DNA from: Actinoplanes sandaracinus
Lineage (GTDB): Bacteria; Actinomycetota; Actinomycetes; Mycobacteriales; Micromonosporaceae
Reading direction: 5' to 3'
NCBI RefSeq assembly: GCF_030009775.1
Contig: NZ_JASCTH010000019.1
Span: 108,118-172,117, forward strand
Length of the DNA: 64,000 bases
Each line of letters begins with the position of its first letter. Positions within the stretch are counted from its first letter, which is position 1. Both the position numbers and the translations under genes were made by a program. Shown one piece after another: positions 17,446-25,390 of this stretch. The notes beneath the pieces were generated by a model, which saw nothing but the letters and a program-made list of their open reading frames with translations, did no database searches and was not told the DNA's origin.

Positions 17446-18090
17446 TCAGTTCTGCAGGTAGCGGATGACGGCCAGGACCCGGCGGTGGTCGGCGTCCGAC
17501 GGTGGCAGGTCGAACTTGGTGAAGATGTTGGTCACGTGTTTCTCCACCGCCCGCTCGGTCACCCGGATCGTCCCCGCGATGGCCGTGTTGGTGCGGCCCT
17601 GCGCCATCAGGCCCAGCACCTCCCGCTCCCGCGGCGTCAGCTCGGTGAGTAGGTCGCGGTGGCGGCTGTGGCCGAACAACTGCGTCACCACCTGTGGGTC
17701 GAGCGCGGTGCCGCCCGCCGCCACCCGGTGCAGGGCGTCGATGAAGTCGTCGAGCTGGACGACGCGCTCCTTGAGCAGGTAGCCGACGCCCTCGGAGCCG
17801 CCGGCGAGCAGCTCGGCGACGAAGGCGGTCTCCACATATTGCGAGAAGATCAGCACCCCGGTGCCGGGCAGTTCCCGCCGCAACCGGATCGCGGCACGCA
17901 GCCCCTCGTCGGTGTGGCTCGGTGGCAGGCGGATGTCGACGATCGCGACGTCGGGAGGCATGGTCGCGACCGCCTCGAACAGTGCTGGGACGTCGGCGAC
18001 GGCGGCCAGCACCTCGTGGCCGCGCATGACGAGCAACTGGGCGAGGCCTTCGCGAAGGATCGCGGAGTCCTCGGCGATGACGATGCGCAT
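17446..18090 (-). CDS. NarL/FixJ-family response regulator
   Basis: A 214-residue response regulator. The receiver domain spans 1-120 (MRIVIAEDSAILREGLAQLL; phospho-acceptor Asp in VAIVDIRLPPSHTDEGL; conserved Lys in GYLLKERV). A LuxR-type HTH spans 145-210 (LTPREREVLGLMAQGRTNTA, ITERAVEKHVTNIF-like helix). It lies 6 bases downstream of the cognate histidine kinase gene and is presumably co-transcribed. Targets are not evident. Confidence 0.92.
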   Translation of the reverse strand: MRIVIAEDSAILREGLAQLLVMRGHEVLAAVADVPALFEAVATMPPDVAIVDIRLPPSHTDEGLRAAIRLRRELPGTGVLIFSQYVETAFVAELLAGGSEGVGYLLKERVVQLDDFIDALHRVAAGGTALDPQVVTQLFGHSRHRDLLTELTPREREVLGLMAQGRTNTAIAGTIRVTERAVEKHVTNIFTKFDLPPSDADHRRVLAVIRYLQN

Positions 18091-18096
18091 CTGTCG

Positions 18097-19329
18097 TTAC
18101 GGCCTCTCCGCCGTTGCAGGGCAAGGGATTTCCACAGTGACGGTGGTCGGTCCACCCGGTGGGCTGTCGATCGACAACCGGCCGTCGACGACCCCGATCC
18201 GTTCCGCCAGCCCGGCGAGACCCCCGCCGGCTCTCTGGTGGGCGCCGCCCTGCCCGTCGTCGTGGACCCGCAGCCGCAGGACGCCGTCGCGCAGATCGAC
18301 CCGGATCGTAGCGTTACGGGCGGCGCTGTGCCGCCCGGCGTTGGTGAGCAGCTCGCACACGGTGAAGTAGGCGATGCTCTCCAACGCCGGTGGTGGTCGG
18401 GTCGGCAGGGCGGTCTCGATCGTCACCGGCACCGCGCTGCCGGCCGCGACCGTAGCCAGGGCCGTCTCCAGGCCGTTGTCGAGCACCGGCGGGTGAATGC
18501 CCCGAACTAGATCGCGCAGCTCCGCGACCGCGGTCGAGAGGGTGGCTTGCGCGGTGTCGACGGCCGCCACGACATGCTCGGGCGGGGCCTGGGCGGTGAG
18601 GAGCTCCCGGACCATGGCCAGGTGCATGCCGACCCCGATCAGGCGGGCCTGGGCGCCATCGTGCAGGTCTCGCTCGATGCGCCGCAGCGTGAGGTCGGCG
18701 TCTTTCACCGCGCGGTCGCGAGAGTCTCGCAGGACGCTCATCCGCTGGCTGGCCTGACTCGGGCCGAGCAGAGAACGGATCAGCAGCCGCTCGACGGCGA
18801 GGACGGACCGCACCATCCAGGGGCCGAGCAGCAGCAGGATCACGCTGGTGACCATGATGGCCAAGGCCTCGCGCCCGAAACTGCCCTGGTGGAACGGCAG
18901 ATAGATCAGGCTGATCAGCCCGTAGGCGTAGAAGCCGCCGCCCAGTGCCAGCGACAGCACCGCCACCGGCGGTTTGATCAGCGCGTATGCCAGCATGCGC
19001 CAGCCGACGGGATCACGGAGGACCGCGCGCCGCCAGCCGAATGGTCCTCCGCCTGCCGTTGCCCGAACCGGAGCCGGCACCCGCTCACCGAGCAGGCGGG
19101 CGGCCAGGGCTCTCCGTTTCCCGCCGAGAGCGGCCGCGCCGCGCAGGACCGCGGCCAGCAGCCATGCGCCCAGCGGGGTCAACAGCAGCACCAGGCCGGC
19201 CAGGCCGCCGATTATCAGCAGGACGGCGGCTACCAGGTCGATCGGAAGAACCAACAGGAGGTAGACGAGCCCTCTCTGCGAGCGGCGCCCGAAGATCGAA
19301 GCCAATATCCGTTTCATCGCGAACAGCAT
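18097..19329 (-). CDS. NarL-type sensor histidine kinase (HisKA_3)
   Basis: A 410-residue membrane kinase. The N-terminal 'sensor' region has several helices (LVYLLLVLPIDLVAAVLLII, LAGLVLLLTPLGAWLLAAVL, IMVTSVILLLLGPWMVRSVL). It is followed by the HisKA_3 phosphoacceptor RRIERDLHDGAQARL and a HATPase domain (CELLTNAGRHSAARNATIRV; DDGQGGA; GGGLAGLAERIGVVDGRL). The neighbouring NarL-family regulator is its partner. ATG codons at 19329 and 19317 (MKRIL) are both possible starts. Four-helix sensor domains of this type in actinobacteria often report on the cell envelope; this is family knowledge, not seen here. Confidence 0.9.
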   Translation of the reverse strand: MLFAMKRILASIFGRRSQRGLVYLLLVLPIDLVAAVLLIIGGLAGLVLLLTPLGAWLLAAVLRGAAALGGKRRALAARLLGERVPAPVRATAGGGPFGWRRAVLRDPVGWRMLAYALIKPPVAVLSLALGGGFYAYGLISLIYLPFHQGSFGREALAIMVTSVILLLLGPWMVRSVLAVERLLIRSLLGPSQASQRMSVLRDSRDRAVKDADLTLRRIERDLHDGAQARLIGVGMHLAMVRELLTAQAPPEHVVAAVDTAQATLSTAVAELRDLVRGIHPPVLDNGLETALATVAAGSAVPVTIETALPTRPPPALESIAYFTVCELLTNAGRHSAARNATIRVDLRDGVLRLRVHDDGQGGAHQRAGGGLAGLAERIGVVDGRLSIDSPPGGPTTVTVEIPCPATAERP

Positions 19330-19372
19330 CTCCCGCTCAAGCCACCGGCCGCGATGCGGCTACCACCCCAGC

Positions 19373-19396
19373 GATGGTTCGGTTAACCGCACCATC
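19373..19396. promoter_or_regulatory. 24-bp near-perfect palindrome, candidate operator
   Basis: The half-sites gatggttcggtt and aaccgcaccatc pair at 11 of 12 positions around a central ttaa. It lies between the divergent histidine kinase (start 19329) and DUF1023 hydrolase (start 19450) genes, where a regulator could control both. Confidence 0.55.
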
Positions 19397-19449
19397 AGCG
19401 GGGTGCCCGCTCGACTGTGCCCAGCGCCCGTCCTGACCAGGCTCAATGC

Positions 19450-20493
19450 ATGCCTCACACCGCGGTCACATACCGGAATGTCCTGGTGGCAGCCTCCCTC
19501 GCCGGCCTCGCCGTGCTCAGCGGCTCGCTGCTCGGCCTGAGCGGGTCGCTGCCGCCGGCCACGGTTCCCGGTTGGCTGGCCGACCCGCTCTCCCCACCCG
19601 ACCCAGGCGCTGCCACGGCCGAGCAGGTGGCCGCGTTCTTCGCCCGTCTCACGCCGGCCGAGGCGTCGGCGCTCGCCCAGCGCTTCCCGGAGATCGTCGG
19701 CAACCTCGACGGCGCCCCTGCCGTCCTGCGCTACGCCGCCAACCAGATCCGTCATCCGCTGGCCGGGAGCCGGCAGATCCTCGCCTTCGACGACCGTGCC
19801 GACGGCCGCATCGTCGAGGTGCTGGGCGACCTGGACACCGCTGACCGGCTGGTGCTGCTGCTGCCAGGGGTGGCCAACGATCTGGCCAATTTCGACACCG
19901 GGCTCGGCGGCGTCGAGCGGCGGTCACCCGCCTGGCAGGCACGGCAGCTCCATGACGGCATCCGGGCCGCCGATCCGGACGCTCGGGTCGCGGTGGTGGC
20001 CTGGCTGGGTTACGACCCGCCCGAGGGCGTGAGCCGTGACTCGGTGCGCGAGGACCGGGCGGCCGCGGGGGCCGTCGCGCTCGACCGGTTCATCGACGGT
20101 CTCCTGCTCGGGCACCCCGGGCGGACGGCTGCGGTGATCGGTCACAGCTACGGCTCCACCGTCGCCGGCCTCGCCGCCCCGCACCTGTCCGGCCGGGTCA
20201 CCGACCTTGTCGCCGTCGGCAGTCCCGGGATGGGCGTCAGCGGCCGCGCCGAACTGCGCACCGCGGCCCGGGTGTGGGAGTGCACCTCGGACGGCGACTG
20301 GATCCGTCGTGTTCCCGGCGTGCAGGTGCTCGGCCTCGGGCACGGCCGTCTGCCGTCCGATCCCGAATTCGGCGCGCTGACGCTGCCGTGCGCCAACGCC
20401 GACGGTCACGACGGCTACTTCGCCCCCGGCTCTCCCGCGTTGCGGGCGATGGCCGCGGTCGCCGCCGGCCGCCCGGAGGGTGACCCGCGGTGA
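19450..20493 (+). CDS. Secreted or anchored DUF1023 alpha/beta hydrolase
   Basis: A 347-residue protein. An N-terminal hydrophobic segment (VLVAASLAGLAVLSGSLLGL) acts as signal or anchor, and the rest is an alpha/beta hydrolase of the DUF1023 (Abhydrolase_8) family. The nucleophile elbow is VIGHSYGSTVAGLAA (G-H-S-Y-G), with a downstream acid in CTSDGDWIRR and a late His in DGHDGYF. The substrate is unknown. ATG 19450 gives the signal segment near the N-terminus; an in-frame start at 19417 exists. The stop overlaps a downstream GTG (GTGA at 20490). Confidence 0.85.
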   Translation: MPHTAVTYRNVLVAASLAGLAVLSGSLLGLSGSLPPATVPGWLADPLSPPDPGAATAEQVAAFFARLTPAEASALAQRFPEIVGNLDGAPAVLRYAANQIRHPLAGSRQILAFDDRADGRIVEVLGDLDTADRLVLLLPGVANDLANFDTGLGGVERRSPAWQARQLHDGIRAADPDARVAVVAWLGYDPPEGVSRDSVREDRAAAGAVALDRFIDGLLLGHPGRTAAVIGHSYGSTVAGLAAPHLSGRVTDLVAVGSPGMGVSGRAELRTAARVWECTSDGDWIRRVPGVQVLGLGHGRLPSDPEFGALTLPCANADGHDGYFAPGSPALRAMAAVAAGRPEGDPR

Positions 20494-20587
20494 ACGTGGA
20501 CACTCTCGAGCAACTCGCCCGCTGGGGCCGGCCACGTTCCTCAAAACCGTGGGCGGGCGACGCCGGGACCCGGCAACGCACCTCACC

Positions 20588-20720
20588 GTCCTGGCCAGGC
20601 GACGCGAGGACCGGCCACCACACCACACCGCCCTGGCCAGGCGACGCCAGGACCGGCCACCACACCACACCGCCCTGGCCAGACGACGCCAGGACCGGCC
20701 ACCACACCTCGCCGCCATGG
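20588..20720. repeat. 42-bp tandem repeat, about three copies
   Basis: The unit ctggccaggcgacgccagga plus ccggccaccacaccacaccg recurs at a 42-bp (14-codon) spacing from about 20588 to 20720. If translated in the frame of the downstream membrane protein it would give repeated PPWPGDARTGHHTT. Confidence 0.75.
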
Positions 20721-20813
20721 CCAGGTGATGTCTGGTTCCTCGGTCTCGGGCGCTCGGTCGCGCTGGGCGCCGCCGGAGAGTCGCGGTGTGCGCCGGGCTC
20801 CTACTGTGGCCCG

Positions 20814-21170
20814 GTGGCAGATGATCAAGGACGTGGGCATCCACTGCGCGGATTCTGGGCGCTCCTGGCCGGGGGCCTGGCGATCGTGACGGTGATCGTG
20901 GCGCTGGACCCGGTCACCAGGCAGGAGGACTGCTCCAACTACCACGCCGCGGGCAACGTCAGCGCCTTCGACGACCCCGTCTGGGACCTCAACCTGGCGG
21001 TGATGGGCCTCGGCTGGATCGCTCTGACCACCCTGGAACAGTTCCTCCCCATCACCCACCGGGGCTGGAACGGCTGGTTCAGCGCTATCGCGCGGGCGAT
21101 GATCGCGATCGGTCTCTCCGTCGCCGGCTGCTGCTGCCTGATCGGCCGACTCCTGATCATGTGCAACTGA
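20814..21170 (+). CDS. Small membrane protein, unknown function
   Basis: A 118-residue protein from GTG 20814 (VADDQGRGHPLRGFW). It has three predicted transmembrane helices: ALLAGGLAIVTVIVAL, LNLAVMGLGWIALTTL and MIAIGLSVAGCCCLIGRLLI. The same frame is open back to GTG 20490, which overlaps the hydrolase stop; that longer form (226 residues) would add an N-terminal tail made of the 42-bp repeat. The repeat is a poor match to normal coding sequence, so the short form is preferred. No family is recognised. Confidence 0.6.
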   Translation: MADDQGRGHPLRGFWALLAGGLAIVTVIVALDPVTRQEDCSNYHAAGNVSAFDDPVWDLNLAVMGLGWIALTTLEQFLPITHRGWNGWFSAIARAMIAIGLSVAGCCCLIGRLLIMCN

Positions 21171-21499
21171 CACGGCCGGCCCAGGCGCCCCGGCCTCACG
21201 GTGCCGGTTGTGGTTGGTGTCGTTGCCGGCCAGTGACCGTCGTCAGGTGTCGCGGGCGGTGACCAGTGCCGCGTGCCGGTCCGCTATCGCACTGGCATGC
21301 CACGCCTGGTACCAGGCGTGGCCTTCGGTCCCTCGAACGTCGTCAGCCTGCGGATCTCCGTTGGACGGAGTCCACCGACCGCCTGCTGTCCCGTGCCCGG
21401 CCGCCCTGTCGAGTCACCTTCGACGATCACCGCCCGATACCAGCCCACCCTGCCGAGTCACGCCGTCAATCACCGCCCGAAACCAGCCCACCCGCGAGG
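21171..21499. other. Convergent intergenic region with palindrome and repeats
   Basis: No gene seen in these 329 bases between convergent genes. It contains a perfect 24-bp palindrome (21299-21322) and two imperfect copies of a 42-44 bp unit (21405-21448 and 21449-21490) sharing gatcaccgcccga- and ccagcccaccc-type blocks. Confidence 0.5.
21299..21322. terminator. Perfect 24-bp palindrome between convergent genes
   Basis: gccacgcctggt followed directly by its exact complement accaggcgtggc. The position between convergent genes suggests a bidirectional terminator hairpin, but there is no T-tract and no loop, so a protein-binding site is equally possible. Confidence 0.45.
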
Positions 21500-22831
21500 T
21501 CACGGCCGGCGATCGCTGTCGGAGCAAGACCGCCTCTTGCGGTTGCGGCGGGCTATCACCGCCGGGAGCAGGCCCGCGCCGGCCGCGAGCGTGAGCGCCG
21601 AGAGCCCGAGCAGGGTCGGCCGCCACGGCCAGGCCGGTCCGGTGAGGTGCAGATGTCCGGCCGGGTACTCGATGTACTTGGCCGTCGTGTGGGCGGTCGC
21701 CCGGTCAGAGTGAGTGGCGAGGTCGAGCAGAAGCGGGTCGAGGGCGAACTCGCCAGGCCGCCGGCCGGCGTGCGGCAGGCTGACGTCGAGGCCGCGGTCG
21801 GCCGCCCAGCCGCTCAGCGCCGGGCCGGGGTGGTCGGCGCCGGGCACGATGAGCCGATCCACCCGTGCCGGCCCGGCGGTCAACAGCAGGCCGTGGCGGG
21901 TGGTCACGGTGGGCTGGGCGGCGACCGGCACCGCCCGGGCGGCGAAGGACGTTCCGGCGTACGCCTCGAACGCCGCCGCGATGTCGATCTCGCCGGCGCC
22001 GTCGGTCAGGCCGATGCCGACGACGGGGCGTAGCCAGGGAAAAGCGGCGTTGAGGGCGTACGGGAGGTCCGCGACGGCCACGCTCTGCGGCGCGATGCCG
22101 GTGGGCGCGCCCGGTGTCCAGTCGCGGTAGGACACCTCCCGGCCGACCCGGACGGCTTCGGCCGGACCGGCCAGCAGTTCGATCAGGCGCAGCGACCCGG
22201 CCAGGCCGGAGGTGACACCGGCGGTCGTGATGATCCGGCCGTCTTCCACGAACCGCTCCCCCGCCACCCAAGCGGTCTCGGGGTAGCGATCCCGGAGAGC
22301 GCCGAGGCGCTGCCAGAACGAGGTCGCCCGGCGCCCGGCGAGGAGACCGGCGTCGGCGAGCACTTCCGCTCCGGCACAGACTCCGAGGATGTACGCGTCC
22401 CGCGCGCCCAGCCAGTCCCGCAGCGCCGGTTCCCGCTCGACGATGGCGGGCACCACCACGACGTCGGGCTCGGGGGCGGTGGCGAAAGTGTGTTCGGCGA
22501 CGGCGCGCAGGCCGCCGGAGAGCGGGACCGGGCGCCGGTGTTCGGCCACCGTGTAGACGAAGAACCCGGGCACCCGGGCGAGGGCTTCGTACGGCAGCAG
22601 CGCGTCGCTCACCACCGTCCCGCTCGTGCCGAGGGCCACGGCGACGACCGTCGATCCGGCGGGCACGCCGCGTGGCGCCGGCCAGTCGCCGGTCTCGGCG
22701 CTCTCACCCGGATAGCCGTCACGCATGGTGGCGGTCACGCCCGCGGTGACGGCGGCACCGAGAACGGCGGTGGCCAGCACGATTCCGGACAGGCAGAGCA
22801 GGACACGGCGCACAGTGATCTCCAGAGTCAT
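21500..22831 (-). CDS. Membrane-anchored DJ-1/PfpI-like double-domain protein
   Basis: A 443-residue protein. TM1 lies near residues 10-32 (LLCLSGIVLATAVLGAAVTA). An extracytoplasmic DJ-1/PfpI (glutamine-amidotransferase-like) domain follows, with the nucleophile-elbow Cys in YILGVCAGAEVLADAGLL and RIITTAGVTSGLAGSLRLIE. A second, incomplete DJ-1-like half (about 250-395) and a C-terminal TM (TLLGLSALTLAAGAGLLPAV) with an RRNRKRRS tail complete it. The ATG overlaps the stop of the GlxA-type regulator gene by four bases, so both are one operon. An anchored DJ-1 domain coupled to a DJ-1-AraC regulator may sense a shared ligand; that is inference. Confidence 0.82.
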   Translation of the reverse strand: MTLEITVRRVLLCLSGIVLATAVLGAAVTAGVTATMRDGYPGESAETGDWPAPRGVPAGSTVVAVALGTSGTVVSDALLPYEALARVPGFFVYTVAEHRRPVPLSGGLRAVAEHTFATAPEPDVVVVPAIVEREPALRDWLGARDAYILGVCAGAEVLADAGLLAGRRATSFWQRLGALRDRYPETAWVAGERFVEDGRIITTAGVTSGLAGSLRLIELLAGPAEAVRVGREVSYRDWTPGAPTGIAPQSVAVADLPYALNAAFPWLRPVVGIGLTDGAGEIDIAAAFEAYAGTSFAARAVPVAAQPTVTTRHGLLLTAGPARVDRLIVPGADHPGPALSGWAADRGLDVSLPHAGRRPGEFALDPLLLDLATHSDRATAHTTAKYIEYPAGHLHLTGPAWPWRPTLLGLSALTLAAGAGLLPAVIARRNRKRRSCSDSDRRP

Positions 22832-23784
22832 GTGGGGCGGCCCGCCGACGGCGACTTGCCGTAGCGGGTGCCGTACAGCCGCCGGAAGTGGCGGGCGTCG
22901 CGGAACCCGCACCGGGCCGCGACCGCTTCGACGGTCAGGGTGGTCTCGGCGAGCAGGTTCGCGGCCAGGTCGAGGCGCAGCCGCTGCTGGTACTCCAGCG
23001 GGGTGCAGCCGGTCGCCGTGGTGAAGGCCCGGCTCAGCCCGCGCGGTGACAGGTTCGCCATCCGGGCCAGGTCGCCGAGCGTGTGCGGCGCGTCGAGGTG
23101 CTGGGCGAGGTGGTCCTGCACCCGGTGCACGCCCGGGTGCAGGTGTCCACGATGGTCGAGGAATGGGCTGATCTGCCGCTGCGACCCGTCCCGCCGCAGG
23201 TAGACGACCAGGTCACGAGCGACCGCGGCGGTCAGGGACGGCCCGTGGTCGCGTTCGATCAGCGACAGTGCCAGGTCGATGCCGGCGGCGATCCCGGCGC
23301 TCGTGCTGACCGGGCCGTCGTGGACGTAGAGCACCGCTTCGCGTACCCGCGCCGCCGGGTACCGCTCGCGCATCAGGTCGATCAGTGACCAGTGCGTGGT
23401 GCACCGCCGCCCGTCGAGGAGTCCCGCCTCGGCGAGCACGGCGGCTCCGGTGCACACCGAGGCGGCTCGCGCCCCGGCACGCACCGCGTCCCGGACCCAG
23501 GTGGTCACGGCGGCCGGGATCCGCGGGCCGGGCGGCCGCAACCGCGGACCCGGGATGAGGATCAGGTCGCCCGGTCCGGCGGCGGGCAGCGGGCCGAGCC
23601 CCGCCAGCCGCAACCCTTGCGCCGAGGTGATCTCGCCGGGGTCGGCCGCCACGAATTCCAGCCGGTACCCGGCGCCCCGCTGCGCGGCCGTGTCGAAGGC
23701 CTGCACGGGTCCACCCAGGTCGAGCAGGTTGACGTCCGGCAGCACCAGCACGATCACCCGATGTTCGCTGCTCACAGCAGACAC
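22828..23784 (-). CDS. GlxA-family AraC-type transcriptional regulator
   Basis: A 318-residue regulator with an N-terminal DJ-1/PfpI-like domain (VIVLVLPDVNLLDLGGPVQA; Cys in AASVCTGAAVLAEAGLLDGR; VSTSAGIAAGIDLALSLIE) and a C-terminal AraC double HTH (HTLGDLARMANLSPRGLSRA, then LTVEAVAARCGFRDARHFRR). This is the GlxA architecture. The start is uncertain: GTG at 23784 or 23775. The stop overlaps the membrane DJ-1 gene by ATGA. It likely regulates that operon. Confidence 0.88.
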   Translation of the reverse strand: MSAVSSEHRVIVLVLPDVNLLDLGGPVQAFDTAAQRGAGYRLEFVAADPGEITSAQGLRLAGLGPLPAAGPGDLILIPGPRLRPPGPRIPAAVTTWVRDAVRAGARAASVCTGAAVLAEAGLLDGRRCTTHWSLIDLMRERYPAARVREAVLYVHDGPVSTSAGIAAGIDLALSLIERDHGPSLTAAVARDLVVYLRRDGSQRQISPFLDHRGHLHPGVHRVQDHLAQHLDAPHTLGDLARMANLSPRGLSRAFTTATGCTPLEYQQRLRLDLAANLLAETTLTVEAVAARCGFRDARHFRRLYGTRYGKSPSAGRPT

Positions 23785-23896
23785 GCTAGGTGAACCGCAC
23801 CGTCCGGTGGAGGGTCCGGCAGGCCGTCCAGCGGACGGATCCGGCACTCACGAGCTGTGTCCGCGACGGCGTTGCGCGGGATGCGACCGGACCTTG

Positions 23897-23939
23897 TATC
23901 GCGGGCGTATCGGGAATCGCATACGCCACCGCAACGGCC
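23897..23939 (+). promoter_or_regulatory. 43-bp promoter/operator element, copy 1
   Basis: It matches 25329-25371 at 40 of 43 bases. It contains the dyad cgtat-N10-atacg (23906-23925) followed by ccaccgcaacggcc. It ends 20 bases before an ATG (23959) with a good Shine-Dalgarno, exactly the spacing seen in copy 2 before the VanZ-like gene. A shared regulator, probably the adjacent VanR-like protein, is the simplest explanation. Confidence 0.7.
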
Positions 23940-23958
23940 GCGCGTCTTAGGTGGAGGA

Positions 23959-24015
23959 ATGAGCCAGATCGCATCACTGTCAGTGCAGGACTCGTCGACC
24001 GGGAAACGAGCGTGA
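23959..24015 (+). CDS. 18-residue leader ORF before the serine hydrolase
   Basis: ATG 23959 follows ggtggagg and encodes MSQIASLSVQDSSTGKRA before a TGA at 24013. Its first codons (atgagccagatc) resemble the start of the VanZ-like gene (atgagccgcagcagatc), so this looks like a duplicated promoter plus start region. Its stop lies 2 bases before the hydrolase ATG, allowing translational coupling. Confidence 0.45.
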   Translation: MSQIASLSVQDSSTGKRA

Positions 24016-24017
24016 TC

Positions 24018-25262
24018 ATGGATTCGGATTTCGCACGTGGCATCGACCGGCGGCGGCTGGTCACCTGGGGTGGGCTGGCGGCCGCCGGCGCGGTGGCCGC
24101 CAACCCGCTGGCGAACTCCGGGGCCAGCGACGCCGGCGCGACCCTCGCTGCGCCCGACCGGTTTCCGCCGGACACCCTGCCCGGTGGCGCCTACGACCGG
24201 TACGTGGAACGGCTGGCCGCCGAGGGCCGGTTCTCTGGTGTGGTGCTGCTGTCGCACCGAGGCCGGACGGTGCTGTCCCGCAGCTACGGCATGGCCGACA
24301 AGGAGAGGGGGATCCGCAACCACGAGGGCACCGCGTTCACCCTGAGTTCGGCGGGCAAGCCGTTCAACGCGATAGCCATCCTGCAACTGGCGCAGCGGGG
24401 CAGGCTACAGCTGTCGGACCCGGTCGGGAAGCACCTGTCGGGCTTCGCCCGGGACATCGCCGAAAAGGTGACCATCCACCACATGCTCTCCGGCACCTCC
24501 GGGATGAACACTCCCGACCAGGACATCCACCGGGTCTTCCGGAGCCGGGAGGAGGTCCACCAGTACCAGGAGCGGTGGGCCCGGCAGGCGAAGCTGGTGG
24601 CCACCCCCGGCCTTCCCAACACCTTTCACGCCGGGGCTGAGACCGTCGTTCCCGCGCTGATCGTGGAGGCCGTGAGTGGCATGACGTACTGGGACTACGT
24701 CGAGGAGAACATCTTCCGGCGCTGCGGCATGACCGCCTCGGCGTTCTACACCCGGCCACAGTGGCTGACCGACGCGCACATCGCACACCCTTACATGAAA
24801 CTGGCGGACGGCAGCTACGTGGACGCCCTCCGCAACCTGGACAAGGGCAGCCCCTACGAATACGTCCTCGGCAGAAATCCGGGCCGTGCCTTTATCGACG
24901 CCATCGGGGACGGTGGTTTCGCCACCGCGCCGGACCTGGTCCGGTTCGCACGCGCGCTGGGCGACGGCACGGTGCTGGACCGGCCCTGGGCCGACGTGCT
25001 CACCGCCGCCAAGGTGCCCCACGGGCCGGCGTCGTTCGGGGCGTACGGGCTCGCGATCGACATCGTCAACGGACAGTGGGTGTTCCAGCGTGCCGGCGGC
25101 AACCCCGGTGTCGGCGCCAACTGGAGCATCTACCCGGACACCGGCTGGGTCGGCGTCATCCTCGCCAACCGCGACGCCGACGGCGTGTCACTGCGGGACC
25201 TGATCGGCCGGGAGACGCAGGCCGTCACCGGGGCTTCGCCCGGCGGCGGGTCGGGCGGCTGA
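24018..25262 (+). CDS. Exported serine hydrolase, beta-lactamase/CubicO fold
   Basis: A 414-residue protein with a Tat-like signal (RGIDRRRLVTWGGLAAAGAV) and a class-C beta-lactamase/DD-peptidase fold. The S-x-x-K motif is Ser111-Ala-Gly-Lys114 (FTLSSAGKPFNAIAILQLAQ). The usual Y-S-N motif is replaced by H-A-G (NTFHAGAETVVPALIVEAVS), and the third motif, normally H-G-G, reads RAGGNPG. The general-base Tyr therefore seems missing, which would alter or weaken hydrolysis. Context with a VanZ-like gene and a VanRS-like pair points to cell-wall peptide biology. The start could also be GTG 24012. Confidence 0.85.
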   Translation: MDSDFARGIDRRRLVTWGGLAAAGAVAANPLANSGASDAGATLAAPDRFPPDTLPGGAYDRYVERLAAEGRFSGVVLLSHRGRTVLSRSYGMADKERGIRNHEGTAFTLSSAGKPFNAIAILQLAQRGRLQLSDPVGKHLSGFARDIAEKVTIHHMLSGTSGMNTPDQDIHRVFRSREEVHQYQERWARQAKLVATPGLPNTFHAGAETVVPALIVEAVSGMTYWDYVEENIFRRCGMTASAFYTRPQWLTDAHIAHPYMKLADGSYVDALRNLDKGSPYEYVLGRNPGRAFIDAIGDGGFATAPDLVRFARALGDGTVLDRPWADVLTAAKVPHGPASFGAYGLAIDIVNGQWVFQRAGGNPGVGANWSIYPDTGWVGVILANRDADGVSLRDLIGRETQAVTGASPGGGSGG

Positions 25263-25328
25263 AACAGCCGGCGGCAGACACGGCGAGCAGATCTTCGAAA
25301 GCTCGACGGGCCGGGCACGCGCCCCGGG

Positions 25329-25371
25329 TATCGCGGACGTATGGAGAATCGCATACGCCACCGCAACGGCC
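25329..25371 (+). promoter_or_regulatory. 43-bp promoter/operator element, copy 2
   Basis: Second copy of the element at 23897-23939, with the dyad cgtat-N10-atacg at 25338-25357. It ends 20 bases before the ATG of the VanZ-like gene (25391), which itself leads into the VanRS-like pair. Confidence 0.7.
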
Positions 25372-25390
25372 CTCCGGCTTCGATGGGGGC

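Noticed and set aside
17036..17461. 141-codon plus-strand frame after the carboxylase
   Set aside because: Overlaps the terminator hairpin and the response regulator gene; Arg/Pro-rich with no domain.
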